Shown: positions 8,546-17,890, counted from the first letter of the stretch. The stretch is DNA of 56,628 nucleotides from JBPYFK01 sp051984675 (GCA_051984675.1 JBPYFK010000042.1:1-56628); one strand, 5' to 3'. Notes: generated by a model not told the origin, from the sequence alone. Numbers and translations: made by a program.

Positions 8546-9789
8546 CCGCGACTGACGTCGTCATCACCGGACTCGGCGCGACGACACCGCTGGGCGGTGA
8601 CGTCGCGTCCACGTGGGACGGTCTGCTCTCCGGCCGCAACGGGGTGCGGACGATCGAGGCGGAGTGGGCCGAGACCTACGGCCTGCCCGCTCGGCTCTGC
8701 GCTCCCCTGGCCGTCGAACCGACCGAGGTGCTGCCACGGGTGCAGGCCCGGCGGATGGACCGTTGCGAGCAGATCGCGGTGATCGCCGCCAGACAGGCGT
8801 GGACCGACGCCGGCTTCGACATGCCCACCGATGACGTGCAGGCGGTGGACCCGGACCGGCTCGGCGTGGCGATCGGCTCCGGTATCGGCGGTGCGGTGAC
8901 CCTGCTGACCCAGGACGACCTGCTGGAGTCCGAAGGTCTGCGCAAGGTCTCCCCGCTGACCGTGCCGATGCTGATGCCCAACGGCGCCGCTGCGCATGTG
9001 GGGCTGGACCTGAAGGCCCGTGCCGGGGTGCACTCGCCGGCGTCGGCGTGCGCTTCCGGCGCCGAGGGCCTCGCGGTCGCGTGGCAGATGATCCAGTCGG
9101 GCCGTGCGGACGTGGTGATCGCGGGCGGTTCGGAAGCCTGCATCGCCCCGATCACCGTCGCGGGCTTCGCCCAGTCCCGCACGCTGAGCACCCGCAACGA
9201 CGCGCCGGACCGCGCCTCGCGGCCGTTCGACGTCGACCGGGACGGCTTCGTGCTGGGTGAGGGCGCGGGCGCGGTCGTGCTGGAACGGGCCGACTACGCC
9301 GCGGCTCGGGGCGCCCGGGTGTACGGGCGGCTCGCGGGCATCGGCATCACGTCGGACGCGTACCACATCACCGGCAACCACCCGGACGGCCTGGGCCAGG
9401 TCAACGCCATCACGGCGGCCGTGCGCTCGGCCGAGCTGTCGACAACCGACATCGGCCACGTCAACGCGCATGCGACTTCGACGGTCGTCGGCGATGTCGG
9501 CGAGGCCGGCGCGGTGCGCAAGGCCATCGGCGATCACGCCGCGATCACCGCACCCAAGGGCGCACTCGGGCACTTGGTGGGTGCGGCGGGCGCGGTGGAG
9601 AGCATCGCCACGGTGCTGTCGCTCTACCACGGCGTCATTCCGGCTACCCGCAACCTCGACAACCTCGACCCGAAGGTCGAGCTGGACGTGGTGGCGGGTC
9701 AGCCCCGCACGGCCGAACTCGTCGCCGCGGTCAACGACTCGTTCGGCTTCGGTGGGCACAACGTCGCGCTCGCGTTCACCCGTGCGTGA
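8542..9789 (+). CDS. fabF: beta-ketoacyl-ACP synthase II (KasA type)
   Basis: A 415-residue KAS II, which elongates acyl-ACP with malonyl-ACP. The Cys-His-His triad is present: Cys170 (SACASG), His310 (NAHATST) and His344 (GALGHLVG). The length fits mycobacterial KasA/FabF. It is translated from an ATG that overlaps the acpP stop. Only one KAS II gene is here, unlike the kasA-kasB pair of mycobacteria. Confidence 0.96.
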   Translation: MTATDVVITGLGATTPLGGDVASTWDGLLSGRNGVRTIEAEWAETYGLPARLCAPLAVEPTEVLPRVQARRMDRCEQIAVIAARQAWTDAGFDMPTDDVQAVDPDRLGVAIGSGIGGAVTLLTQDDLLESEGLRKVSPLTVPMLMPNGAAAHVGLDLKARAGVHSPASACASGAEGLAVAWQMIQSGRADVVIAGGSEACIAPITVAGFAQSRTLSTRNDAPDRASRPFDVDRDGFVLGEGAGAVVLERADYAAARGARVYGRLAGIGITSDAYHITGNHPDGLGQVNAITAAVRSAELSTTDIGHVNAHATSTVVGDVGEAGAVRKAIGDHAAITAPKGALGHLVGAAGAVESIATVLSLYHGVIPATRNLDNLDPKVELDVVAGQPRTAELVAAVNDSFGFGGHNVALAFTRA

Positions 9790-9850
9790 CCGAGAGACCG
9801 CACGTCGCACGTTGGCCTGACCCCGACTGCGCCCGCCTAGAGGAGCCTCG

Positions 9851-11290
9851 ATGACCGTCCTCGCCACGCATCGTCCTGACGGTGAGCAGGTTCAACGGGA
9901 CCCACGCGATCCTGAGGTCCGGCTGACGCAACTGCTCGACCCCGAGTCGATCGTGCCGTTGCGTCCCCGGGATTCCAGCGGCGTGTTCACCGTTCGCGGG
10001 ACGATCGGTGGGGCGAAGGTGATCGCGTACTGCAGCGATGCCACCAACAAGGGCGGTGCGATGGGCTCGGACGGGTGCGGGCACATCGTGGAGGCCATCG
10101 ACACGGCGGTGCGGGAGCGCTGCCCGGTGATCGGGGTCTGGCACTCCGGCGGGGCTCGGATCCCCGAGGGAGTGGAGGCGCTGGACGGTATGGGGCGCAT
10201 GTTCGCCGCCATGATCCGAGCATCCGGCCGGGTACCGCAGATCTCCGTCGTGGTCGGTGCGGCGGCGGGCGGTGCCGCCTACGGTCCGGCGCTGACCGAC
10301 GTGGTGATCATGGCTCCGTCTGGCCGGGTGTTCGTCACCGGGCCGGACGTGGTCCGCAGCGTCACCGGGGAGGACATCGACCAGGTCGGGCTGGGCGGCG
10401 GTGACGCCCACGCCAAGAAGTCCGGCGTGGTGCACGTGGTCGCCCGGGATGAGGCGGACGCCTACCTGCGCGCTCGCCGCATCACCGGCATGTTCGCCCG
10501 GCCGGGCCTGTTCGATCTGAGGTCTGTACGGCGGACCGCCGACCTGGCTTCCCTGCTGCCGGAACGGCCGCAACGCGCGTACGACATCAAGCCGGTGATC
10601 CGCGGGATTCTCGACACCGATGCCGACGGCCACAGCGTGTTCGAGGAGTTGCAACCCAAGTGGGCGCCGAACATGGTGATCGGCTTGGGCCGGCTGGGTG
10701 GGCGAACGGTTGGAGTGCTGGCCAACAACCCGCTGCGCAAGGGCGGCTGCCTGGACTCGCTGTCCGCGGAGAAGGCAGCACGTTTCGTGCGCATGTGTGA
10801 CTCGTTCGGCGTTCCCCTGTTGGTCCTGGTCGACGTTCCGGGCTACCTACCCGGCGTCGGCCAGGAGTGGGGCGGCGTCGTGCGTCGCGGCGCCAAACTT
10901 CTGCACGCCTTTGGCGAGGCGGTGGTCCCACGGGTGACCCTGGTGCTGCGCAAGTCCTACGGCGGCGCGTACATCGCGATGAACTCCCGCGCACTGGGAG
11001 CGACGACGGTGTTCGCTTGGCCGGACGCCGAAGTCGCGGTCATGGGCACCAAGGCGGCGGTGGATGTCCTTTACCGCAAGAAGCTCGCGTCCACTCCCGA
11101 GGACGAGCGGGAAGCCTTGCGCACCCAACTCGCCGAGGAGCACGAGCGCGTCGCTGGCGGGGTGAAACGGGCGATGTCCGTCGGCGTGGTCGACGAGGTC
11201 ATTGACCCCGCCCAGACCAGCAGCCGCCTCGCCGAAGCACTCGCCGCGGCTCCGGCCGGGCGGGGCGCGCACGGCAACATCCCGCTGTAG
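9851..11290 (+). CDS. accD6: acyl-CoA carboxylase beta subunit
   Basis: A 479-residue carboxyltransferase subunit that makes malonyl-CoA (and perhaps methylmalonyl-CoA) from the biotin-carboxyl carrier. It has both crotonase-like halves: acyl-CoA side HSGGARIPEG with GAAAGGAAYGPAL, and carboxybiotin side VDVPGYLPG with SYGGAYIAMNS. The GAGGAG ribosome binding site is six bases upstream. Position after fabF, as in mycobacteria, identifies it as AccD6 rather than the propionyl-specific AccD5. The alpha subunit is not in the window. Confidence 0.95.
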   Translation: MTVLATHRPDGEQVQRDPRDPEVRLTQLLDPESIVPLRPRDSSGVFTVRGTIGGAKVIAYCSDATNKGGAMGSDGCGHIVEAIDTAVRERCPVIGVWHSGGARIPEGVEALDGMGRMFAAMIRASGRVPQISVVVGAAAGGAAYGPALTDVVIMAPSGRVFVTGPDVVRSVTGEDIDQVGLGGGDAHAKKSGVVHVVARDEADAYLRARRITGMFARPGLFDLRSVRRTADLASLLPERPQRAYDIKPVIRGILDTDADGHSVFEELQPKWAPNMVIGLGRLGGRTVGVLANNPLRKGGCLDSLSAEKAARFVRMCDSFGVPLLVLVDVPGYLPGVGQEWGGVVRRGAKLLHAFGEAVVPRVTLVLRKSYGGAYIAMNSRALGATTVFAWPDAEVAVMGTKAAVDVLYRKKLASTPEDEREALRTQLAEEHERVAGGVKRAMSVGVVDEVIDPAQTSSRLAEALAAAPAGRGAHGNIPL

Positions 11291-11305
11291 AGCGGGCATT
11301 CTCGT

Positions 11306-11345
11306 CATGAGGGTCACCGCGGCATCCCCAACGGTCGCCCTCATG
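11306..11345. terminator. bidirectional hairpin between accD6 and the minus-strand gene
   Basis: Arms CATGAGGG (11306-11313) and CCCTCATG (11338-11345) with partial inner pairing lie between converging genes, 16 bases after accD6. It can end both transcripts. Confidence 0.6.
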
Positions 11346-11363
11346 TTTCACCAGCATTCGAAT

Positions 11364-12038
11364 TCAACAGGGTTCGAAAAGCTCGCTTCCCGGCAGTGCG
11401 GTGTCCACCCGCAACCCACCGGAGTCCTGGACCAGCGGGTACACGACCCGCCAGTGCACGCAGCTCACGGGTAACGACGCTGGGGCGTCTTTCGGGTCTT
11501 GGAGACTGTTGAACGACAGCATCACGCGCAGCGACTGATCCGGTCCGGGGTCGATGCGGTACACGCGAATGCTGCCGTCCTGGGAGGTGGCGTACTGCGA
11601 GCGCCACGTCGCTTCCGGTTTCTCCCGCTGCCTGGCCGCCACGACGGTTGTCCTCCACTCGTCGTACCGCTTGACGTTGATCGAGTCGAAGTACGCCTGC
11701 AGCAGGGCGCGGACGAAATCGTGGTCGGGATGGGCCGCCGCGTCGGGACTCAACTCCACCACGGCCGGGCCGGGCTGCTGGACGGGAACGGGTGGAGGTC
11801 CGGGGATCGGTGGCGGCGCCGGGTTTCCGGGCACCTGCTCGCGATAGAAGGTGCGGGCCACCGTTCCGCCCGCGACCGCACCTGCCAGTACGAGCACGGA
11901 GATCGGTACACCCCACCGCAACCAGGGCCGGGACGGGCGCGGGCGTGATGCGGACAAGGTGGAGGGCACTTGGAGAGCTTCCCACAGCCAGCGCGACCGC
12001 TTCAGCGGATCACGGAATTCGTCGCCGGAGGTTCTCAC
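11364..12038 (-). CDS. one-TM protein with an extracellular domain, function unknown
   Basis: A 224-residue protein: about 45 residues inside, one transmembrane helix (WGVPISVLVLAGAVAGG), a proline-rich linker, then about 150 residues outside. The outer domain (FVRALLQAYFDSINVKRYDEW) looks NTF2/DUF4878-like by its helix and short strands, which is an inference. Two cysteines (CVHWRVV and the final residue) could form a disulfide. It lies 25 bases after the DUF3145 gene on the same strand, so the two are probably one operon. Confidence 0.75.
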   Translation of the reverse strand: MRTSGDEFRDPLKRSRWLWEALQVPSTLSASRPRPSRPWLRWGVPISVLVLAGAVAGGTVARTFYREQVPGNPAPPPIPGPPPVPVQQPGPAVVELSPDAAAHPDHDFVRALLQAYFDSINVKRYDEWRTTVVAARQREKPEATWRSQYATSQDGSIRVYRIDPGPDQSLRVMLSFNSLQDPKDAPASLPVSCVHWRVVYPLVQDSGGLRVDTALPGSELFEPC

Positions 12039-12063
12039 CCCGGCGTCTCAGGTCGGGAAGCGG

Positions 12064-12567
12064 TCACCCAACCCGGTGCAACCAGGTGACGGGCGCGCCT
12101 TCCCCAGCCCGCCGGAACGGTTCCAGAGCGTCGTCCCACGCCGTGCCCAGCAACTGCTCAACACGGTGTGCGAAGGATTCGGGGCTGCGACTGTTGGCCG
12201 CGAGGGTCCGCAACTGGTCCTCGCTGACCATGATGTCGCCGTTGGCACCGGTGCAGGACCGCCACAGGCCCAGGCCGGGCACGTGGCAGAATCGCTCGCC
12301 GTCCACACCGGAACTCGGCTCCTCGGTGACCTCGAACCGCAGCATCGGCCACGAGCGCAGCGCGCCGGCCAACCGCGCACCGGAGCCAGGTTCGCCTGAC
12401 CAGCCACATTCCGCACGCAACTGCCCAGGCGCGGCGGGCTGTGCCGTCCACCGCAGTTCGGTCCGCACACCGAGTGTGCCGGAAATCGCCCACTCGACGT
12501 GCGGACAGACCGCAGACGGCGACGAGTGGACGTAGACCACGCCACTTGTGCTGCTACGGGTGCTCAC
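12064..12567 (-). CDS. DUF3145 family protein
   Basis: A 167-residue actinobacterial DUF3145 protein. The diagnostic N-terminus STRSSTSGVVYVHSSPSA, the central LRFEVTEEPSSGVDGERFCH and the end GAPVTWLHR are all present. No function is established. In streptomycetes the family is encoded near the fatty acid cluster, as here, so a link to lipid metabolism is a reasonable guess only. The ATG at 12567 is the only sensible start. The upstream gap is shared with a divergent gene. Confidence 0.9.
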   Translation of the reverse strand: MSTRSSTSGVVYVHSSPSAVCPHVEWAISGTLGVRTELRWTAQPAAPGQLRAECGWSGEPGSGARLAGALRSWPMLRFEVTEEPSSGVDGERFCHVPGLGLWRSCTGANGDIMVSEDQLRTLAANSRSPESFAHRVEQLLGTAWDDALEPFRRAGEGAPVTWLHRVG

Positions 12568-12908
12568 TGCTGACCTCCGCTGCTCGACGAGGGACGTCTT
12601 CCCCTACGACCTCGTGTCCCAGCCGGGTGATCGGCAGCCGCTCCGTGCTCGCCCATTCTGCATTGCCACCACACACATGCGCCACAGGAATGGCGTATTC
12701 CACCATGAACACCATGCGTCACTCGAAAGGTCGACAGCGTGCTCCAACCGGATCAAAATCCCAGATCCGCCCGGCTCCTTCAGCGTCCTACCACCGGCCG
12801 GTGCGGTGAGACCAGACAGCAGAGACCACTCGAACGGGGCAATTGGCATCCCAGGAGACAGCTGATCGCCGGATCAGTAACGTACCGGATCGGGAACGGG
12901 AGGACGTC
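12568..12908. other. divergent promoter region
   Basis: About 340 bases between the divergent DUF3145 and tail-anchored genes. No gene or strong repeat is seen. Confidence 0.4.
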
Positions 12909-13646
12909 ATGCGCTTCGTCCGAATCGGTCATGGTCCGTCCGCGGTCAGCGCGGACATCCGCGCCGCGCTGTCCGCGTGGGGAGCGGGCTGCGATGTGTT
13001 CGGTGGGGTCGCCGTCCTGGGTTGCCAGCCCCCGGGCTGCCCGCACCCAGTGGACGCCGTACTGGTGCTGCCGCGTGGAATCATCGTGCTCGTGGGAGCG
13101 GACCTGCCGGAACCGGCGTTGAAGCTGGACGCACCACTCAACGCCGCATGGAAGGTGGACGGCTGGCCGCTGGTGCGCTCGCAAGGTGCTGTCAACCCCG
13201 CATTGGCGGCGGCGCGGACGGCTTCCGCGCTCGCCCAGACGCTCCAGGCACGGGGCATCGAACTGGCGGCGGTGGGCACGATCGTCGCCGTCGGTCCGTA
13301 CGTCTCGCGGATCGACCAGCCGGCGCACGACCTGGACCCCGGAGTCCGCGTGCTGTTCCCGTCGACGACGTCGGTCCTTGCCGCGGCCCGTGAGCTGGCC
13401 ACCCAGCCACGAGTTCGCACGGCAGAGGAGGCGGGGCGACTGCTCGAAACGCTCGCCGGCCGGGCGGGACGAATGGAGCGCGCCGAACTGCTGGAGGAAG
13501 GCTTCTCCTCGGCCACGAGGAACGTCAGCTCCGCTCCCCTCGCTCCCGCACCGGCCACGCGTTCGCCGGGTAAGACGCTGGCCGTGACGATCGCCCTGGC
13601 GGCACTGCTCTGTGGCGTGGTCGCGTTGTTCGCGCATGCTCTCTGA
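12909..13646 (+). CDS. tail-anchored protein with a NERD-like domain
   Basis: A 245-residue protein with one hydrophobic helix at the extreme C-terminus (LAVTIALAALLCGVVALFAH), so it is probably tail-anchored with its domain in the cytosol. Residues about 45-130 (VDAVLVLPRGIIVLVGADL, then WPLVR and NPALAAARTASALAQTL) follow the order of a nuclease-related NERD domain, but the usual lysine and glutamate of the active site are not evident, so it may be inactive. ATG 12909 has GGGAGG upstream; the frame is open 22 codons further. Assignment to NERD is tentative. Confidence 0.7.
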   Translation: MRFVRIGHGPSAVSADIRAALSAWGAGCDVFGGVAVLGCQPPGCPHPVDAVLVLPRGIIVLVGADLPEPALKLDAPLNAAWKVDGWPLVRSQGAVNPALAAARTASALAQTLQARGIELAAVGTIVAVGPYVSRIDQPAHDLDPGVRVLFPSTTSVLAAARELATQPRVRTAEEAGRLLETLAGRAGRMERAELLEEGFSSATRNVSSAPLAPAPATRSPGKTLAVTIALAALLCGVVALFAHAL

Positions 13647-13704
13647 TCGCTGGCGAGTTCCCGTCATCCGATGTGGACGTTGCGCAGTCCCCACCGGCAG
13701 CGGG

Positions 13705-14022
13705 TCAACCGGGCTCGCCTCGACGTTTGCGGTGCACGACCCATCCGAAGTCCACCGCCGCCACGACGGCAAGGATCGCCAGGACGACCGCCAACCACGT
13801 CAGCGGAGTGAGATACAGCAACAGCACCACGGCCATGGCGGTACAGAACACGAACCCGAACCCGGCCAGCCACAGCCGGAGCGTCAGCGCGCTGAGTGCG
13901 GGCGGCTTCCCGCCGAACCCTGCCAGCGGATCGTGGTAGTCCCAGAGCCCGCGCGCGTACTCTTCCTGGCTGGACTTGCCGCGTTCGGGTTCGGAACGCT
14001 TGGCGTGCTCGTCCCGTGCCAT
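13705..14022 (-). CDS. small membrane protein
   Basis: A 105-residue protein with a charged N-terminus, an YARGLWDYHDPLAGFGG stretch, and two adjacent transmembrane helices (about 46-90). The family is not recognised with certainty. It starts 31 bases after the end of the next minus-strand gene, so the two are likely cotranscribed. It converges on the tail-anchored gene with a gap of 58 bases. Confidence 0.65.
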   Translation of the reverse strand: MARDEHAKRSEPERGKSSQEEYARGLWDYHDPLAGFGGKPPALSALTLRLWLAGFGFVFCTAMAVVLLLYLTPLTWLAVVLAILAVVAAVDFGWVVHRKRRGEPG

Positions 14023-14053
14023 GCCGTTGGCATACCCGCCAAGCGCGCGGAAC

Positions 14054-14740
14054 TCACCTCCGTTCCGGGCCGCTGGGGCGTCTCGGGCGGGGAACCTCGT
14101 CCCCGAGTTCCCGGCCGCCGCTCTCGGCCGGCGCCCGCCGTCGCGGCGGCCAGGTCAGGTACGGGCGGCACAGGCGAGCGATCAGGACGCCTGGGGCGAT
14201 CAGCGGCACGATGGCGGACAGGACGGCAGCCGTGATGCCGGCTCGCAGGACGTCCCGGCGCAGCAGCGTGGGGTGCCGGTCCACCAGCCTCCCGCCACCG
14301 ACCAGCGACACCAACCACAGCAAGGCGATGAAACCGACCAGCGCGCCCAACGCGGTAACGACGGCTGGCCGGTAGCCCAGACCTTCCGCCGCGAGCATGA
14401 CGGCGAGCCAGCCGAACAGCGCGGGCATCTGGGCGCGCTCGGTCGTGGCCGCCCACGACAGGCCGCCGATCAGGGCCAGCAGATAGGCGAAGTGTTGCTG
14501 TTCCGGGGCTTGCATCGCCTGGGCCGCTCGTGCCGCCCACGGCACCGGTTCCATTCCCACCCGGGCGCCGAACCGGCGGAGCACGACGAGCGCCGAGTCG
14601 CCCTGCGGCGGGAAGAACTGACCGCCAATCCACGCGAACGTCCACGCCGACACCAGGAAGGCGACCACACGGTGCCAGCGCGGCTGGTCCAGGACAGTAC
14701 GACAGAGCCGGATGACTTCGTCTCGGTGCACGCGTGCCAC
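14054..14740 (-). CDS. multi-pass membrane protein
   Basis: About 228 residues with an N-terminal amphipathic stretch and five or so transmembrane helices (WHRVVAFLVSAWTFAWIGG; the rest between the middle and residue 200), ending in an Arg/Pro-rich cytosolic tail. No family recognised. I start at the GTG at 14740 because GGGGTGAG lies just upstream; the frame is open to an ATG at 14824 without a ribosome binding site. Confidence 0.65.
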   Translation of the reverse strand: MARVHRDEVIRLCRTVLDQPRWHRVVAFLVSAWTFAWIGGQFFPPQGDSALVVLRRFGARVGMEPVPWAARAAQAMQAPEQQHFAYLLALIGGLSWAATTERAQMPALFGWLAVMLAAEGLGYRPAVVTALGALVGFIALLWLVSLVGGGRLVDRHPTLLRRDVLRAGITAAVLSAIVPLIAPGVLIARLCRPYLTWPPRRRAPAESGGRELGDEVPRPRRPSGPERR

Positions 14741-15071
14741 GTGCTCACCCCTACCAGCGCCCTCGACGAGATCTGCCGCGACCAGGGTCCCGGTGGCGAC
14801 CCTCGCACGACCAGCTTTGCTCATTTCGAGGGCGTGTCACCACACCAGGCATGCTGCTCCCGCTCGAATGGCCGATCGGCTGGTTGAAAAGTGGCCGAAT
14901 GGCCGGGGCGGCGCCCCTACCGGGAAGCGATCCTGGTGAAAGCCCAAGAGGTCGGAGGTGACGAGATCATGCGCACACGCGTAACCGTGACGCGATCCGC
15001 TCCGGTTGGTACGGAGCTCAGGAAATCGTCCACTGTGGACGACACCCGCGCGCGTCGAGATGGTCGCGGGG
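14741..15071. other. gap with short hairpin (15026-15042)
   Basis: No gene seen. The hairpin TCGTCCAC-T-GTGGACGA (15026-15042) repeats the core of the aceE hairpin. It lies just beyond the stop of the anti-sigma-like gene and could terminate it. Confidence 0.5.
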
Positions 15072-16205
15072 TCAGAACACGCCGGGAGCCGCCGCGCACC
15101 GTCCCGCCTGCGTGCACGCAGGCGGGACCGGGCGCACGTCCGTACCGTCCACCAACCATTGCTGTCCCCCAGACTTCGACACCAACAGCCGCCCCAGCCG
15201 GTCGGTGGAGAGCCGAACCTGTCCCGGCACACCGACATCAAACGGCACACCGCCGCCGACGAGTTCGCCCTTCGCCGGGTCGACCCGTGCGATCCGCACG
15301 GGCGCGGCCGGCTCGCAGCGGACTTGTTGCAGCGCGGCCAGTTGTCCCTCGGACCATGCGACCGCGATCGGCGCACATCCGCCGGTGGACAGACTCAGCA
15401 TCCGTGGTGTGGCGTTCCCCGTGCCAGGACCGGCGGGAATCACCTGGATGCCCTGACGGGTCAAGACCGCCAGACGTCCGTCCGGCCCGAGCGCCAGATC
15501 CAGCACGGGCCCGGCTTCGGGCACCGCCAGGTGCTGCTGCCCCCCATCACGCGCGACGGTCACCGAGCCGTCGCGAGAGTACGCGATCATTCCGGCGGCG
15601 GCGGTCAGCGCGGTGATCGGAGTTCCCGGCGGTTCGACCTGCTGCGGGGCGGTCCCGTCCCTCGCTTCGAGGATGCCGTCCCGGCCACCGGTGGTCGTCA
15701 CCGCGTAGACGCGGTTGCCGTCGACAGCCAGCGCACCGGCGCGTTCGGTGTGCAGGCGCGCGAGCGACCGAACCTCGTGCCCGGTAGACACGTCGAACAC
15801 GTCCAGCGCACCGGGGTCGGGTTGCGCGACGTACTCATTCGGAGCGAGGTCGACAGGTTGTGGTTGAGGAGGTGAAACCGGACCGTCCGGGATCACGAAC
15901 AGAGCCACCAGGAACACCGCCGCCGTCACGGCGGCGAGCGCTCCTACGCTCAGCACCGGGCGCCGGCGGGAATGGCGGCGACGGGTCGTCGCCAACATGC
16001 GCGCCAGCGCGTCCGGGCGTTCCTCCACGTCGTCGACCAGGTCGCGCAGGAGGTTGCGGACCATGTGGACGTCGTCTGGTCGGATGCTGTCGGGGCGGAG
16101 CTCACCGTCCCGGCTGTTGTCATGTCGGACTCCGTTGTCCGAACGAAAACCTCCGGGTTCGGGCTCCCCGAGACCCGATGCTCCTGCGTCGTGCCCGCGT
16201 CTCAC
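15072..16205 (-). CDS. membrane-anchored beta-propeller partner of the sigma factor
   Basis: A 377-residue protein. Residues about 45-75 form a small cytosolic segment (VRNLLRDLVDDVEERPDALARML), followed by one transmembrane helix (LSVGALAAVTAAVFLVALFV) and an outer domain of repeated blades (LALGPDGRLAVLT, LSTDRLGRLLVSKSG) that reads as a beta-propeller. Its GTG start overlaps the sigma factor stop by four bases, so the two are translationally coupled and it probably senses or restrains the sigma factor. No zinc anti-sigma HxxxCxxC motif is seen. Confidence 0.8.
   Translation of the reverse strand: MRRGHDAGASGLGEPEPGGFRSDNGVRHDNSRDGELRPDSIRPDDVHMVRNLLRDLVDDVEERPDALARMLATTRRRHSRRRPVLSVGALAAVTAAVFLVALFVIPDGPVSPPQPQPVDLAPNEYVAQPDPGALDVFDVSTGHEVRSLARLHTERAGALAVDGNRVYAVTTTGGRDGILEARDGTAPQQVEPPGTPITALTAAAGMIAYSRDGSVTVARDGGQQHLAVPEAGPVLDLALGPDGRLAVLTRQGIQVIPAGPGTGNATPRMLSLSTGGCAPIAVAWSEGQLAALQQVRCEPAAPVRIARVDPAKGELVGGGVPFDVGVPGQVRLSTDRLGRLLVSKSGGQQWLVDGTDVRPVPPACTQAGRCAAAPGVF
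15101..15128. repeat. 28-bp perfect palindrome inside the gene end
   Basis: Fourteen-base perfect arms with no loop lie within the last coding part of the anti-sigma-like gene (codons for PPACTQAG). It could act as an early terminator or mRNA stabiliser. Confidence 0.7.
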
Positions 16206-16693
16206 ACCCGCTCCCGTAGTAAGTCCGACAGTCGCGCGATTCCCCGCGAACAGTACGACTTCACCGCACCCGGAGTGACGCCCATCATGGTGGCTGTCTG
16301 CGCTTCGCTGAAGTCCGCGTAATAACGCAGGACGACGGCTTCGCGTTGCCTTCTCGGCAGCCGGGCAAGGACGTCGGCGAGCACGGCGCGGTCCACGCTG
16401 CGCCCGGTGTCGTCGGGCACGGAGTCCCCGTCGAACAGCTTGGGTTGGTAGCGCCGGGCCACCATGCGACGCCGCAACACCGAACGCGACCGGTTGAGCA
16501 CCGACTGGCGAAGAAACGACAGCGCCTTCTCTGGATTCCGCAGCCGTTGACGCGCGTCGAAGACTCGTACGAACGCGTCCTGCACGATGTCCTCCGCCGC
16601 CGTGCGGTCGTCGACGAGCAACATCGCGACGCGCAACAGCTGCCGGTAGTTGTCCTGGTAGAGCTCGGTGAGCTTCGCGGTCAGTTCATCCAT
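16202..16693 (-). CDS. ECF sigma factor, SigE-like (SigE family)
   Basis: A 163-residue sigma-70 family factor with region 2 (NYRQLLRVAMLLVDDR, then AEDIVQDAFVRVF) and region 4 (LPRRQREAVVLRYYADFS with GVTPGAVKSYCSRG as the recognition helix). The frame is open for 75 codons further, but the family begins at MDEL, so I start at ATG 16693; no strong ribosome binding site is seen. The next gene overlaps its stop and is a likely regulator. The target genes cannot be told from this window. Confidence 0.88.
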   Translation of the reverse strand: MDELTAKLTELYQDNYRQLLRVAMLLVDDRTAAEDIVQDAFVRVFDARQRLRNPEKALSFLRQSVLNRSRSVLRRRMVARRYQPKLFDGDSVPDDTGRSVDRAVLADVLARLPRRQREAVVLRYYADFSEAQTATMMGVTPGAVKSYCSRGIARLSDLLRERV

Positions 16694-16947
16694 GGTCCAC
16701 GTCCCGCCGACCGGCCCACGGGCGAGGGCTGCACCCGGCCCGGGGACGGCAGACGCGGACAGAGCAAGCGGAACCGTCACATACGAACACGACGCCCCAG
16801 CCCCCTCTGCGGTTGGCATCCCGATCGAAATCCTACGGATCTCACTGGTTCGGGTGTTGCCCGGTCGGGTTGCGCCGTTGGCTGCGCGGCTTCCGGTGTC
16901 GGTCGCGTCCGTGGCCAACCCCGCTCAGTCGTGTTTCGATGGCGAGT

Positions 16948-17772
16948 ATGCGGTTCGGCATCTCGACGTTTGTCACCGACGAAGGTATCGACCCCGCCGA
17001 ACTCGGCCGGGCCATGGAAGACCGCGGGCTGGGCGCGCTGTTTCTCGCCGAGCACACGCATATTCCGGCCAGCCGGGAAACGCCGTATCCCGGCGGTGGA
17101 GACCTTCCCCGCGTGTACTACCGCACTCTTGACCCGTTCGTGGCCCTCACCGCCGCTGCCGCCGCGACCGAGCGGCTGCTGGTGGCCACCGGCATCGCGC
17201 TGCTCGCGCAGCGCGACCCGATCATCACCGCGAAGGAGGTCGCCAGTCTCGACCTGGTCTCCGGGGGACGGGCGATTCTCGGTATCGGCGCCGGGTGGAA
17301 CCGGGACGAGATGCGCAACCACGGTACGGACCCGGCCAGCCGGGGCCGCCTGCTGGATGAGCGAGTTCGTGCCATGCGGCGGATCTGGACCGAAGAGCTG
17401 GCCGAATTTCACGGCGAGTTCGTCGACTTCGACCCCGTTTACGCGTGGCCCAAACCGGTACAGCAGCCGCATCCGCCCATCTACGTCGGTGGAGAAAGCG
17501 AACGCGCGATCGCACGGGTCGCCGAGTACGGGCAGGGCTGGCTGCCGCGCTCGGGCACGAAGAACCTCGCCGAGTCGATCGGGCGCGTGCGGGATCTGGC
17601 TGGCTGGCGGGTTCCGGTGGCGCTGTATGCCGCCCCGGCGGATGCCCGCGAGATCGACAAGTTCGCCGAAGCCGGGGTCGACCGGCTGCTGTTCCTGCTT
17701 CCCACCCGTCCCCGCGACGAGTCTTTGCGCCGACTCGACGAAATCGCCGCGGTGACGGCCGGGCACCGCTAG
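16948..17772 (+). CDS. LLM class F420-dependent oxidoreductase
   Basis: A 274-residue luciferase-like monooxygenase fold protein. Visible features are MRFGISTFVTDEGIDP, the cofactor-loop SGGRAILGIGAGWNRDEM, and HPPIYVGGESERA. These place it in the actinobacterial F420 group. The substrate is unknown. ATG 16948 is chosen; an in-frame ATG three codons upstream is also possible. It is divergent from the sigma factor gene across about 250 bases. Confidence 0.88.
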   Translation: MRFGISTFVTDEGIDPAELGRAMEDRGLGALFLAEHTHIPASRETPYPGGGDLPRVYYRTLDPFVALTAAAAATERLLVATGIALLAQRDPIITAKEVASLDLVSGGRAILGIGAGWNRDEMRNHGTDPASRGRLLDERVRAMRRIWTEELAEFHGEFVDFDPVYAWPKPVQQPHPPIYVGGESERAIARVAEYGQGWLPRSGTKNLAESIGRVRDLAGWRVPVALYAAPADAREIDKFAEAGVDRLLFLLPTRPRDESLRRLDEIAAVTAGHR

Positions 17773-17890
17773 TGGACGAGGACCGCTTAGTGGCATGACT
17801 CAAAGGCACTCGTGACGGTTCGCCAACGCGGGCTAGCGTCGTGGTCGAGCACCTTCCCGCCGTACTTGACCACGCAGAGGAGTGTCCACT

